Assembly: GCA_947846985.1 (NCBI GenBank)
Contig: CANTUZ010000002.1
Coordinates: 14,270,087 to 14,334,086 of the forward strand
DNA from: Fratercula arctica
Lineage: Eukaryota; Chordata; Aves; Charadriiformes; Alcidae
Reading direction: 5' to 3'
DNA length: 64,000 nt
Made by a program: the position numbers and the translations under genes. Positions 13,846 to 27,760 of this stretch are shown here, piece by piece. Under the pieces are notes generated by a model. That model was given only the letters and a program-made list of their open reading frames with translations, was not told the origin of the DNA and did not search any database. The first letter of the stretch is position 1; every line of letters begins with the position of its first letter.

Positions 13846-15887
13846 TGCCTCTTTTCTGCCTCCCAGCTCTTTGGAAACACAACACAACGTCTTCTGTAGC
13901 ATTGTTACAGTGGTTTTCTTTCAGTCCAAAATAAAGGCAGAATAAACTCTGCATATTTGTCACCTGTGCTTCCCTTTGCTTGTTTTTGTTTGCTTGCTCC
14001 TAGGCATGGAAACCTATAGATAAATTTGAGGGGATGCTTTTTTGTAATGTTTTTGCAAGCTGTTTTCTGACGTCTGAAGACCCCAGCTTGAAAAAAATTG
14101 TGTTCCTCCTCAAGCTTCCTGGATTTCTTTCAGTGTTTCTTAGTCAATATGTGGCTGCAGATGAGGTGACACTGATAGTTGTGTAGAAGCATTTTGGTCC
14201 TACTGGTAGTCATTTAATATTTTAAATTCTGTTTCAGACATGGTAGAATGAAATGAAACTGAGAAAAGAAGAGAGCAATAGAAAACAAGTGGTGCACACC
14301 GTTAAATATTGGATGTGAAAGCTCATGTCAAAGACTGAATTTCTTATTTCTGCCCCATCCTTTTAATCCTCTTCTCCCCCCCCCTCTCTCCCTAGGTTAC
14401 TTTCTCTATTGCTTATAAAGCCTTACGGGTGGTTTGAGGCAGGCAGTTTTTATTCCCTTCTCTATTGTAGCATAACTGCTGTAATCAAGATTTTAGAATC
14501 ATGAAAGCTGAGCAGGGGAGTTCTAAACCTGAAGCACCAGATGTGAAAGGCCAGTAGTGCAACAATCCATATAACCTTTCAAAACAGGCAGAAAAAGTTA
14601 ATGAGCTCCTCCACAAACACTGTTCACTATGTTTCGCTCCAGTCTCTTAACTATCAAAACCTCATGTTATTCATTTTCCCATGTCTGAGCATTTTTAGTG
14701 GAGTGCACTTGCTTTTGAAAGGTTTCAGCCCCTAGCACTCTGTGTTCTCTTATAAAAAAATATTTGTCTTTTCTTCCCCCAAGTTGTTTTTTTATTTTAT
14801 TTTATTTTTTTTTTAATTTGGCACTTTGTAATTTATTACATTCCTCGCTTGCATGTACATGCACCTTGGCATTATGCTGCTTTAATGTGAAGACTGGGAA
14901 CGCATGATACAACAGGTTTCCAAGGACTGGCAAGCGTGCATTTGCACAGAATATCTCAACAGATATCTGGCATTTACTATATATGGAGAAATTGCTAAAA
15001 ACAACTTTGAGAAAAAAAATCTGAAGAAATACGTTCATTAGCTTCCAAAACAGATGTTCACATGTACATATATAGAAAGTGGGACAGCAGACAAATGCAT
15101 TGATTTGCCTGTAATGCTCTTTTGAACCTGGCATGTAGTAGAAGTAAAAATGTCACCTAAAAAGAGATCCATCTGCCCTGGTTCAGGCATCTAACATGGT
15201 AACTAAGTTACAAAGTGACTAAGACAGTTACTACACTCTCTTTTAATAGTCAATGGAGAGAAATACCATCTCCAGACAGCAATTCATCTCTTTCTCAGAT
15301 AGGTGTCTAGGATGGATCAGATAAACTGCCCTCTAGGGATGCCTATGTCTCTTTACTGACTGTTAGGGGAATGAGAATAGCTTGGACTTGGATATCCAAC
15401 TTCTAGACTTCTGAAATGCGATGCGTTTCATTCTGATTCGGTCAAAGAACTGACACAAAATCATTGGCTTGATAAAAAGAAAAAAAAAATCCATTCCAGT
15501 TAAATCCTACAAATTTTATACCCAAGAATATGAGAGAATGACAATTCAAGAACATTAATTTTAATTTTATCTGTTACCTGAATTATTTTAGCTTGCGGAT
15601 ACCATCAGCTTTTCTCATAATAATTTGTAATACATCTTTTACAGGAAAACAAAAATTTACAACATAGGTAAGACTTCTGTATGAGACTATAAAAGTCAGG
15701 AAAAGAAGTAGAAGTATGACAGCAGTCTTTAATGTTTATAATAATTGTTATTAGATGTAATTAAGATATCTAATTAGAGGGTAATAATTTTTTTTGTTTT
15801 ATTTCAAAGGCATCCAAGAGATGTAGGACCAAGTCATGAATTTTGATTGGTTTTAGGTGCATAAGTACTTCAGGCTGTCTTGAAAAT

Positions 15888-15948
15888 CCTGCCTTAGTAG
15901 TGTACATAGTCATATGATCATACATCTTCAAATCTATCTCATGCAAAA
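15888..15948 (+). repeat. 61-bp direct duplication, copy 1
   Basis: This 61-bp block recurs at 16664-16724 with a single mismatch (ATCTATC here, ATCGATC there). The flanks of the two copies are unrelated. It carries the palindromic core ATGATCAT. The identity is far higher than for the older repeats in the window, so the copying event is comparatively recent. Confidence 0.93.
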
Positions 15949-16663
15949 CAGCCCTATTGTGTCTAAATGTTGACTTCAAGGCTGCCATTCACATGAGAAG
16001 TAAGCACATGATCAAGACCAAATGATATTGCTTTCAGGAAATGTTCTCTTCTGAGATCATATTTTCTTCCAGGAATTTGTAAAATTGTCTTTTCTTGGAA
16101 GGTGTAAACAAGAGAGGCTGTTGACAAAGGCTTAGCTATTTTTTTGTCTTTGAAACAACAAAGAACAAAAAAGCCATACAATGGCATTACTTATGGTAAA
16201 AATAAATCTATATAAGAAGGGCTGAAGAACCTGGGACAGGGGGCCACGCTGGCAACTTGACAGGAGCTTTGGGTAAATGCATCATGTATTTACCACTAAC
16301 TGTAGAAAACAGCTTCTATGCATAGACGCCCAAACCAGAAAATATGTTTTTAGACCTGTGAAAAAAAGGACATCAGCAAGAAGAAAATATCACAAGAGCT
16401 TTAAACAGCTTCTTCTTTTTGTGTGTTTTTACCTCTGAGGTGGTAATGCATATTATAGAGCTCAGCTCTGGATCTGGTGAATAATTGCTGTATTCTGATT
16501 CATAAGGAAAAGAAACATACTATTCTTCAATGGCACAAGTGTCAATACTGTACCACAGAAGTCCTTACTAATAATTTTGGATTAGACTTGGTCTAAAATT
16601 TGTCAGTGAGATATGTTTTTTGTCAATAATAAATAAATGTCTAGGATTAGGTATAGAACAATG

Positions 16664-16724
16664 CCTGCCTTAGTAGTGTACATAGTCATATGATCATACA
16701 TCTTCAAATCGATCTCATGCAAAA
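16664..16724 (+). repeat. 61-bp direct duplication, copy 2
   Basis: Second copy of the block at 15888-15948, 776 bp downstream in the same orientation, matching at 60 of 61 positions. It is followed immediately by 'ttttgatta', and a similar 'ttttgattgg' lies about 50 bp upstream of copy 1, so the insertion may have involved short homology. No transposon termini are visible. Confidence 0.93.
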
Positions 16725-18953
16725 TTTTGATTAAAATTTTCATAAGAAACCCTAATTTTCTTTTCAGAGGAAGATGGGATGTTGTTATTTTGTTTTAGAA
16801 TGCTAGAATTTTGATAGAGTGCTCTTTTATGTTCTTTAGTTTTGCATTCTCATTTAATATGACTTCTTAATATGTCAGAATGATGATAAGTAAAGTTAAA
16901 GTGATAGGAACATCAGACTAAAATTCTAAATTAAAAATAAGAATGCTTTCTCAAGAAAAAAATAAAAGATCAAAAAATATAACTGCTCCAAATGTTAATT
17001 ATATATGAAAATATCTAAAGAATCACAATTTCAAATTAAAACAAATTTTGGAAGTCCTGCAATTTCCTTTCAATCTGAATAGTCAGAAATTTGGGCAATT
17101 GAGACATCTGATAGTGTATAGCAAATTTAATCTTTTTTTTTTTTTTAAAGTTGGCAAGAAGAAGAGAGACAGCAGGGCCTTTGGGGGGCCTCTGTCACTC
17201 ATCACTGATGAACTCAGCTGTACCTGTGAACCTCGCTCTGCCCTGAGGAGGACTGAAGCAGTCACTCTCACTTACCTCCTGTGCAGAAAACGTTTTTTGA
17301 TAAAATTACTTTATATGGCCCATACAGTTAAGAAGTTGGGCATAACCATTCAGAGCATGGTGTGTTGATTGATATTAGTTTGCACTGGCCTCATTTTATT
17401 TGTATTCCTTTGGGAAACAAGTCTTGAAATGCCATTTCCCTGAAGACTTTTTTGGGAATGTGGGTGAAACAGGGGACAAGAATGTAGTCTCAGGGGCAAA
17501 AAGAGGCAGTTTGGCATCTCCCAGTTTTCTCTCTACCTACCTTTCACCAACTGATTTAGCTGAACACCCCTCATTCCCATGCCCCGCTCTTCTCCACCTC
17601 CTGCTTTTAGTTTCTCACGTTTGGTCACTGACCTATTCAACACACGGTATAGTTTTTCTGTGTGTTTGGAAAATGCTTAACAGAAAGACATTTTGATTGC
17701 AACTGGGACCTCCAGAGGTCCTAGAAAGACACTTATAGGTCTAATTAGGAATAAGAAAGGGAGGACCTGAGTAAAGGACATCCCCTGTGGGTGTGGAGAA
17801 TGGAGGGGAGAGGCAGAAAGATCCGAAAGTGAGACTGGGAACTGCTATGGAGAACAGAGAGAAAAGAGGGTAATGATGGTGTGTACTGAAAGGTGAATAG
17901 ATGGACAAAGGTGGTGGTTCTGTGTTTTTAGTCTAAACATCTATCCAGTTATGCTGAAGGAAAATGCTCTCTTCTTTATTTGGAAGCCTGTCCAGCTTTC
18001 AGTCTCTCCACTACATTGCCAGCAAGAGCTTCCCTAACACCTGCTGTGTAAAGGGGCTGCGATTTTCATCTGCCACAGAGGATCGAAACACCTCAGGAAC
18101 CAGTCATGAAGTGGTATTTGTCAGTCAGACTCCTTTTGGCAAATTTACTTGTTTATACCATGGATTAGCACTTCTCAGTTATCTCCTTCATGTTGACCAT
18201 TTCCAATTAGTTCAGCCATTCCCCTAGGGATTAATCAAATAATTTCTCTGCAGAATAACAAATAGCAACCTTCTAGAACAATGCTTTCTTCCTCAGATTG
18301 CATTTGAGCCCTCTAACACTGTGAAAAGCCTATTAAGTTTAGTGGAAAGACTCATTATAATTTTCAAGGTGCAAGAAAATCAGGCATTTATATGAAATTT
18401 AGACCAGCGCACACGGTATGTGGGTTATTTTTTGCAACGGGATAAAATGAGAAGATATTATCTCAAATAGGAAGTCCATTACAGCTAAATCATAAAGCTT
18501 GTCTGCTAATTAAATCAAGTCTGCTTTGGAGGCCATTTGTTAGAGACCATGAACCTTACCGAATCCCTCTTAATGGTTGATGAGGTAAATGAATGAGAAA
18601 TGTAACTGATGAAGAAAGGTAAGATTGGTGGATTTAGCTGTAGGACTTGATTGCATTAAGCCAGAAAGCACTATCTATTGTTTTTTCATTTTTCATTTCC
18701 CAATTCTTGAAGGGATGTGTTTTTCACTATTGATCTCAGTTTCTGCCTTTTTGTGACTGTTTCTTATGGTTTCAGTTCTTTGCACTGGGTATTTTTGCCT
18801 CTCTCTCTAGCGAAAAGGAAAGATCTTTTGTACTTCCAGTTTGTAAAATGTTGTTTTTCTGTATGAAATTTCTGAGTTGCCTGCCTTTCTTCTCTAGGAA
18901 GATCATACTGCTAAGGATCAAGGGGGGAAATATATTGGTAACAGATCCAGAAG

Positions 18954-19038
18954 TATGGAAATGTTAGCAGCTTTGCTTAGCCATGCTTAGCTAGAAAAGC
19001 AACTTAAGCATGGCTAAGCAAAGCTGCAGATTCCCATA
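18954..19038. ncRNA. Perfect 23-bp stem hairpin of pre-miRNA size (candidate)
   Basis: The arms at 18967-18989 and 19005-19027 are perfectly complementary over 23 bp around a 15-nt loop. Beyond a small asymmetric internal loop (6 nt against 3 nt), another seven pairs form between 18954-18960 and 19031-19038 with one bulged base. The whole folds into about 85 nt. That size and layout resemble a microRNA precursor, but I do not recognise the sequence as a known miRNA. Alternatives are a palindrome made by template switching during replication, or a very short inverted-repeat element. The structure is certain; the RNA role is inference and strand is undetermined. Confidence 0.35.
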
Positions 19039-22000
19039 GTCATTATGCACAAATAATACCTCCATAGGTATTTATGTAGTAGTTTTAGAGCAGCCAAGCA
19101 TCAATAATTTAAGAGAAATATTCTGCTGTCAAAGCTGGAGATTGAGGAGAACATCACAGAGGATCTCTGTGTGGAGACTGCACAGTACAATGTCTGGGAA
19201 TATAGATTGAAGCACGCAGACGGAAGGAAGAAATATCCATGGGGCATATCTGAGAAGAAAAGTTTTCTTTAAAAACTCCCCAGAATACCAGGGAATGGAG
19301 GGACAAGGCCTCGCATATGGATCATGAGAAGTGATTGGCCATATAAGGAACTGTAAACTCCCCCTCATAATTTCTCAAGGCACAAATGAGCTCTTACAAT
19401 TCCTCTCACATAAGGCTATTGCTACATAGTGAAAGAAATTGGGTAAGCTAATTCATAACAGCAACAGCCAGGTATCTTTTTTTCACAGTTTGGCATGTCT
19501 CTTGTTCTCTGATATTCATTTGATGTATTTACTCAGTTGTAGCTTGGTAATGGGTAATTCCCATAATCAGCTGTCACATTTTTCCTGTAGGGCATGGAAG
19601 GGTTCTGTCTTATTTGTAGTATTATATATATAACTGAAAAGAGTTCTGTGTATGTGGAGTGAAGGGTATTCACAAGTTTGATCATGAGTTGTTCTTTCGG
19701 CTGCTCTGCTAAGGAACGTGTCCATACCAAATCCAATTTTTTTATCAGAATAAATTCATAAGCATTCCTTGCCTTTTCTGGTTTTAAAAGGGACAAAGTC
19801 CAGGTAGTTTTCTCTTACACTAAAAGGCATCAGAAATGTATGTGATCATTATGTGCTATTAGATTACAAGAAAGAAACAGCATGCAGAAATCTTCCTTAA
19901 AAATTATTAAATTGGTTGCAGATTCAACCAGGAGAAGTTAGCAAATGATGTTAGACTAATGGTGGCCACCAATTTGCATCTTTTCCTTTCCGAAGCACAG
20001 CTTCTGTATGGAATGATATGAGAGATCCAACAGAAAAGTAATAAGTACTTATATTAAGCATTGTGTCAAATTATATGTCATGACTATGAACCCCTTCCAG
20101 AGGTGACATGCCTGACTGTATTTTTTTAGAAATTAGAGGGCCAGCATGTGGGTAGAAGCTCAGCTGGAAGCTAAAAGGCCTCCTCTCGAAGAGCAGTATC
20201 TTACCTCTGTAATATTCATCTTCCAGCTGTGCGTTTTGCTGGATGGAGTGCTCAGAGGCCCAGGGAAGCCCTGCTTCCCCCAGCTGTGGGGGGAATCCAC
20301 TAGGACCCATCAGCTGGGACCTATCACTCAGGATGCTGCGGCTCCAGGTCCTGGTTTTGCTGGGTGCCAGCATGAGAGATCAGTGATCCCAGGAGGGGTG
20401 CTGCTCAGCTCGCTCTCTCCTTTCTCCCCAGCCTCCGTCACAATGGAGGAGTCCCCAGCCCAATCTGGGGACAGAGAAAATCCAGGAAGGAGATCCCTTT
20501 GTTTCTTTTTCCTCTTTTACGTCTTTCTCCATGTTTCTGACTCCTTTGCTGCATTCTCAGCTCCATGCATTGCCTCCTCCGCTTTTGCTGGTTTGGCAGC
20601 AATGTGAGTCTACATATATTTAGCTAATACTTTGGATTTTGTGGAACAGAAGCAGGGGAGAGGAAGTGGTGGTTTGTAATAGTTTATTCTCAGTAAAACC
20701 TGAGTACAGTTTCATATTTATTGTTTTCAGAGAGACTTTGATGTTTGGAGCAGGGAACTCCCTCGGGCGAGATATTAATTTCATGGCTTTTTATTTGGGT
20801 TGTGAAATTCTGCTCAGCTTTCACTGGTAACCAAAACTTTAAAAAGGCCCCATGAATTTTCATTAGACTGCCTTCTGAAAAGAGTTTCTACTTTCTCCTA
20901 CTGCAATTTTCCTTACGTTAAAAACAGACCCTTAGATTTTCTGCTGAGACATAGTGTTTCAGAGTTGTATGGTAAGTTTTAGGGATTCCTAATATATTAA
21001 AATTCACCTTAGGTAAGGGTGGGATTTAATTGTTTTGACTCTAAATTGATGGTTTGACCCTTAAGTTACTGCATGCATCTGGGCTGGATTCAGACACATT
21101 TACCATATATCTCTCAAACAGAAGATTTTTCCTGCTGTGCAGATCAGTTGTTCTGCTTCATGTTGAAGGATAGGATTGGGAAGTAACAGCTCTGGCTTTT
21201 CCTCATCTTTGTCTCACCTGTGGGTTGGGGAACTGATTTCACAGAAAGTGCTCTACTGTCACATGTGCTGAGGTGGTCAGCTCTTGGATATTTTGCAGGT
21301 TACTTTGACTTAAGTGATTGTTCCTCTAATATTCCTCTAATATTTCAAAAGAAATAATTTTACTTGGACTACATTAGATGATTTTAAACTCACCAGCTTT
21401 CTACAATGATTATCTTCCTGTTTTCAGTATGTTTGTTGTTTTTATTTTATTTTATTTTTTTTTTTTTTTTAGTTAAACTTCCTTTTAACCCAGTCAGTCT
21501 CTCCCTCAGGTCTGAAAGCTTGTGCCAGGCACACCTGGGTACTGAAGTAATTCACTGCAGATGGACTCTTTTCTCTTGGTAATTAAAACATTGCCATTGC
21601 AAAATTCCCACTCTGATCGACTCCCTTTAGAGAACATGTGAAGGAATTCAATGGGAAGAAAATGTGACTGAATATAGACATAGTTGATTCAGGGGTGAAG
21701 TGAAAACATGTTAACTGTGCAGTGCTGAACGGATAAGCTGTGTGACCTGACATTCCCGGTACATGAGTTGCTGCCATGGAGTGTTGTACCTCGTGATAAC
21801 TTTTTGACTTGCAAATGAAGATGCAGCTTCGAAAAGCAGAGACCTCTCTTTCTGGCCATTGGTGAGGTCTCACTTTTCAGTACTCTGTTACCTTCTTATG
21901 TACCTTTTGGGCAATCCCTTTTACTTATAGACATAAAAAGTACTGCAGTTTCACTGACTTCCATGGGATTTTCTTAGAACTTCAGCATAAATTATATCAG

Positions 22001-25000
22001 AATTCACCTTAGTATTTTGAACAATACCAGACTAACATTTTTACTCGTTATGAAAACTCTCGATTTCGCTTGTATTCAGAAGGACTCTGACGTTATTCCA
22101 CTTCGGAGGTGTATTTGATATCAGCTATAACAACAAAGCTTCACAGTTTTCCAGTAAAGAAGAGTTTGGTTTATCACCTGATAAATACTAGATGAGTTTC
22201 AGTGCAATAACAAACCATAAAAACCAGAACAGGGATAAGAATAAACTTTTATTGTTTTAGCAACAAACCTGTTCACCTTTACCTTTCCAATGAGACACAA
22301 AAGCCTGCCTTTTGTTTCAGCACTGGAAAGCCTCTAACTTTATTTTTAAACACTAGTAATACATCTTTCACTTTACATTTATCTGAGCAAGAATACAAGC
22401 ATGACTAACATTGAACAAGGAAACAAAACTTTTTATATAGTTAACTGAATATTGTATGTGAATAATGCTCCTGAGCTTCATCTGGGGGCTATTATTTTTA
22501 TTATTATGTTCATATCATGATCTGAAATAGCATAGCTGAGAGAGGGAAGTCGTATTGTAACAGATATGCTAATTTAACAATTTGTCTAAATGACTTCTTG
22601 TGAGGCAAAGATAACTAAAGAACCCATTAGTGCTTGTTCCACAGTTATTAAATAGTTGTTGATTACATATCATCCCCAGATGGGGAAAACAAGTTTCAGC
22701 CTAGTTCCCTAGTTTCTTGACTATAAAGAAGAGATGTGTGCCATGTGACTCTGAAAAGCAACCATCAGTGCTGTGAATAAAGTCAGTGAGTAAGTGAGTA
22801 ACAAAACTCTCAGTTGAATTCAGAGCTTTTCATTTCTAGATATATGTCAATTTTCTTTCCTCTAAACGTTTTTCAAAGCCACATATTTTCACCCAGATGG
22901 TCCAGATCTCTTATTTTCCTGCCATATTGCTTTCATTGCAGTTACTATTGAGTCTGTATTTCCAAGATAAATCACTGCATGTTGTTGAGCTTACATCTTT
23001 GCTATAAAAATATGTTCTAAACAAACATGGACTGGGGGAGGATTCATACAAATTCTCAGTGTGGGAAGGGAAAGGTGTTTTAACATTGCTTTATGTTGTA
23101 CGGAAGTATCTATAGACTATGTGACAGTGAATGGCACTATAAAGTTTTATTATCATAACTTTGGAAAGACCATTACACAAGGCTAGGCTATTCTGGTTTT
23201 CTAAAAGAGAAGCTGTAAAACCCGGGCTGCTCTTGCTGTACAGTATTTTGTTTATATCACAAACAATTTCTTTAAACTTCTTCCATTTTTAACTTTTCAT
23301 TTTGCTTTTCACAAAACCCAAAATGTCCTCCTGGAAGTACAGACTCATAAGAAATGAGAATAAATGTCACCATCATAGATTAATTAATGCCTCTTCAAGA
23401 CTCATCTCTCCTCAAGTCATCTGCCTATCACTCTCTACAGTCAATATGGAGAAAGGTAGATACTTCTAGAAGGTGAATAAATTCTACCAGACTTTGTTAT
23501 CCATCTTCAGATGGCCCTCAGAAAGTGCTGATTTCTCTATAGTAATTGTATAGTGTGTTTAGAAAAACAATTTTGACAAGACGCATCAGATTAAATTAAT
23601 CTCATGCTAAGAATTTCCTTTGTCTTCAGTAGGAAATACTTGGGTGTGTGGCTTGTTTAGAATTCTGAAATGTAACATGAAATCAATGCTCATACTCTTC
23701 GGTGGTTTACTTACATGATTAAGCCTGACATATGTAAGAAAATTGAAGTCACTGAGGTCATGTGTGCTTTCATGGACTATTCCAAGAGAACAAAAGTGTT
23801 GAGAATCTGCCCAACAGGATTAAATAATAGTAATGTTTTTTTAGTTAAACTTTATTCATATTTCTATATCTGTCTTCTTTGTATATGTATTTTTATGCGT
23901 ATGTGAAATGTAAGTATTAAGTAATATTTAGAAGTAACTTTAGAAGTAACGTAATAGCACCTAACATCAAATTAGGAACTGGTTCTTATTACAACAAGTA
24001 TTGCAAAACCAAATATGCCACAGGCAATTCCCACTCTGGAAAAGGCTCACTCTCTTGGATGTAGGTTTCTATTTCTTTTTCTATTTACCTATGGTTTTTT
24101 TTAACTTGGTGATGAGTATTTTTTTTCGTCAGTTCAGTTAGACTAGAAATTGATTTAATTTTATTTTGTTTATGACTTTGGGAAGTCTACTTATTTTTTG
24201 ATAATTAACAAAATCATATTGCGTTACTTGAGAAATTAAGAGTTGGGGAAGCCTTTCCTTGAGCTTCCTTGTTTTCACGTTATTAATGTTTGGCTTTTCC
24301 ATTCCTAAACCATCTATGTTTTTTGCAATAGTGATTGTTGTATTTAAGCACATGTTTATTCATCAACCCATATATAATTTTCTGCTCTGAATATGAGATA
24401 GAACAATACTAAATAAGTGACATAATTGAAAATGTATATGAAAATAATTCTTGATGTAATGCTTTTCCTTACACTCACACCAGAAGTTAGAGGCAAATTG
24501 GTCTAAGCATTAACTCTGAATGTCTACTCAACTTAGGCAATCCACTTAATTTGTTGTACTTAGTTACTTTCCATATCTACAGTAGCTTACAGCTTCTTAT
24601 AGAACATGCTGTAATTGTAAAAAGGAAAACACATGAGCCATTTTGGTTCAGGACATCTAGATCAAATAACTATCATCTGATTAAAGAACAAGGACTGCTT
24701 AGAACTATGAAAGAATGTTTGTTATTGTTTTAGGACATGTGCTTTGCAGGAATCATATGATAAGACACTGTTATGGAAAATGTTTCTCTTTTGGACAGCC
24801 CTGGATCAGCTGTTCTAATCTTGCTTTGGCATACCATAGGAAAAAGCAATCAGGCAAGATGTAATATGCTAATCCTGCTTCACCTCATGATTTCTGTGGT
24901 TGTGGTGACTGCTTACACTTCTGCAGTCTCGGGAGGAGGTTTTTTAACCATTTTGTATTGCTTGAAGTTTACAGAGCTCCATTTGGGAAAACAGTTTTGA

Positions 25001-25604
25001 AAACTAGCATAGAAAAAAGCATGAAAGTTTTCAAGTTAAAGATTATTATTTCCCTCCAGTATTATTAATCAATAATTAGAATGCCTAACAAGACTTTTTC
25101 TGAAGAATAGGTATTTAAAGCACTTGACTGGAAAGTGCCTAGCTTTGCTTCGTCATTTTGGTAGAAAGGAGGAACACGCTGATTTACAGAAGTGAACTGA
25201 ATGAAACCAAGGTAGAAACTAGATAAGATATGGATTCAAGGACCTCACAGGGAAATATTGCCAAAAAATAATGACTTCCATTTTCTTAGATGTATTCCAG
25301 ACAGGAAAGATGACAAAGAGGCAACTGTGGGAATGATGTACAAAATTTCCATTGCTTAGAGTAGAATAGAATTCTTTCGGAAGGAATTATTGTAAAAGAT
25401 GTAAAAGCAGTGCCATGGTGTTCAAAATGGCAGCTGAGATAATTTCAGTAGCATGGAGGTTGTTTAAACACAATATTTCTCACCAACCTCTGCAATTGTC
25501 TTCAGAAATGGATGGCCAGACTGGATGTCGGTATAAGGAAAGACAAGCAGACAAGAGAAGGAATTATTCTCCAGGCTATGACATAGCTATGGTTGCTGTG
25601 TGAT
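19039..25604. other. Noncoding stretch with a GC-richer block at 20.15-20.6 kb
   Basis: No supported gene. The 153-codon frame at 20146-20607 lies in a locally GC-rich patch and contains a splice-acceptor-like tctccccag near 20423, but its translation is low in recognisable motifs. A (TTTTA)/poly-T run lies at about 21439-21470. The rest is AT-rich sequence without recognisable repeats, including a possible very old LINE relic near 21945-22020 that I could not confirm. Confidence 0.55.
21439..21470 (+). repeat. T-rich simple repeat
   Basis: Three TTTTA units are followed by a pure T run of about 16, then 'agtt'. Low-complexity sequence with no function inferred. Confidence 0.85.
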
Positions 25605-25748
25605 ATTCATTGTTGGAGATGTGCAAAACTCATTTGGAAACATCCACAAGGAACTTGATCTAATGCTGAAGTTAGCCCTGCTTGGAGCAGAGGGTTGGGC
25701 GAGATGACTTCTTGAGACTCTTTCCAACCTGAATTATCCTGTGATTCT
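25605..25748 (+). mobile_element. CR1-type LINE, 5'-truncated 3' end
   Basis: The sequence follows the CR1 3' region: 'gatgtgcaaaactcatttgg', 'aacttgatctaatgctgaag', 'ccctgcttggagcagagggt', 'tgggcgagatgactt', 'ctttccaacctgaattatcc' and a degenerate octamer tail 'tgtgattctttgg'. It is more diverged at the tail than the copy at 9336-9527. The nearby 60-73-codon open frames are unrelated to it. The 5' boundary is approximate. Confidence 0.88.
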
Positions 25749-27760
25749 TTGGCACTATGAAAAGTATTTTTATATTTATTTGAAAGTGATATGCAAATCA
25801 GAGCAAGACAATGACTTGAGCTGAACACTATAGGACAACACTACTCGACATTTCGTAAAATAATAACATAAAATAAAGTGAATATTGAATAAAAATGATC
25901 ATGAAGGTATATTTTGAAATTACAGGAAAAAATACTCACTAGAAAACCAGCACGATAAAAAGCCTGACGCATTTTCCACAAGAATTTTTGCACATATGCA
26001 CAAGTCCAATTAGCAAAAAACACTTTTCCAACAAAAAGTATTGAGACAAATCATATGTCAGTAAGATCTACGTTTGGTATATGTCTCCCATTTAACTGAT
26101 CAATATCAGTCCTATTTCTCAGTTTAGAAAGTTTATTGTTTAACTGAAGTTTTCAACCCAGAGACACAGCTAAATTGAACTTAATATAAGCCACAGTATT
26201 AGTAAAAACTATTTACTAAACGTGTTTACATACCCAAAGCTACAGTCAATATAGTCTTTGGAACAGGATTCTTATTCATTTGGGTAGATTTGTAGCAATA
26301 TTAGTTACAATATAAACCATAACATTGGAACTGTTCAAAGGATTTTCCTTTAACATCCAGCAAAACAAAATAAAAACAGGACAGCATTCTCTGTTGCCTT
26401 GGAAACACTAATGTCCACTGCAAATTATGCTACGTTGAAAGCTATTTACTATACTAGTTCGAACAATTGTTCTAAAGTATCATGTTATTTTCACAGCGAG
26501 GCAACCCCCTGCTGTTCTGAAGTTTAGTACTTTGTGAAAACAGATACATAAATATTGGCTGGACCACTGGCCAGAGACTTTCTAAATTGGAACTTTTTCA
26601 CATTTTCTTCCTTTGAGTAATAGGAAATGACCAAGCTCATAGTACTGAAAATCCCCTTATTGTTGGAAACTCCTCTATTGTTTTAGGCTGGAGACTCATA
26701 AGGAAAACAAGTTATGCAGAAGGGAAATCCACAGGACTGGATCACTGAAAGGGTTCCCCAGCCTGTGCAGGGAAGCACAGGACCTTGCCTCAGAGCGGTA
26801 AGATCTTTTCTAAACTTTACATCCAGGGGTTGGGCCTCTAGATCAGCCCTTTCTGAAACAAGTAGGTCTACATCACAGCTGATGTTAGGCCCTGGAGCCC
26901 TCAAACAGACCCTGAGGTGTGATGTGCTCTCTGCCTACCAGGTTGAGGGAACATTTCCCGTTATCCCTTTTTTGTTTGTTTGCAGGATCTCCCTCTTTCC
27001 ACCCCCAGCTAGGACCATTGGCGGTTGTCCTGGATGACTCATCTAAAAAAGAAAGAAGATTTGCATTGTTAGCAGTTTCTGTGAAAATCCAGATGCTTGA
27101 AACCAATTGAAGAGTCACGGAAATATACAAAGCATCCTCAAAATCTCCACCCCTTGGGTGCACCCTGGAGAAAGATGCCCTTACATAGCTGTCATTAACT
27201 AGATGTTGCACAACTCAGCTGTACCTCAGCACACACACATTTGAAGAGACTGGTCTGCAGGAGAGGATGCTGGAAACGTCACGTCTCCTGAAATTCCCTG
27301 ATAACAGAGGAAAGGCAACATTCCTTCCCTTCCCAGGGTTTCTAATAGCTACACAGAATATCAGGGTGAGTCAAAGGCAAGGTGCCGCTCCTTTCTACAA
27401 ACTGGTGAAGAGAGAGGAGTAAAATCCCCCAAATACACAGCATCTGTGAGTTAGGCTGGAGTGGCAAGGAGAGTTAAGGATCTTTTTTCTTCCCTGCTAC
27501 CATCACCGTGGAAGGCCCAGCAACAACACAAGGTGTAAAGCAAAACTTGTACAGTTTGATTTTGATCCCAAAATTCACATGGAGCAAATCTTGTGAATAA
27601 TTTTACCAAAGTCAACAGCTCATCCAGCATCTGATTCAAACATTCCTACCAATTGTATCTGAGTAGCACAAAGGTTTTGCTGAAGTTTATAGAAATTACT
27701 TTCAAGCTTTTTAAATTCCAGCATATGAAAGGCAGAAATATCATTAACACATGTCATTGA
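25749..27760. other. Noncoding stretch, GC rising after 26.7 kb
   Basis: No supported gene. From about 26.7 kb base composition becomes clearly GC-richer, and overlapping open frames of 100-108 codons on both strands (26714-27037, 26885-27211) appear because stop codons are scarcer. None has a recognisable domain. Confidence 0.55.

Larger units (their letters stand above)
13846..18953. other. Noncoding stretch with one short duplication
   Basis: No supported gene. It holds poly-T/TTTTA-type low-complexity sequence near 14787-14816, the 61-bp duplicated segment listed separately, and a somewhat GC-richer block at 17150-17290 that lies just after a T-run and has no recognisable protein. Confidence 0.6.

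Noticed and set aside
17702..17723. 'gacctccagaggtcct' resembling CR1 3' sequence
   Set aside because: It is a short self-complementary string and its flanks do not match CR1.
20146..20607. 153-codon open frame in a GC-richer patch
   Set aside because: No domain, no conserved-looking composition and no flanking exons; length fits locally low stop-codon density. An acceptor-like tctccccag inside it has no matching donor context that I could support.
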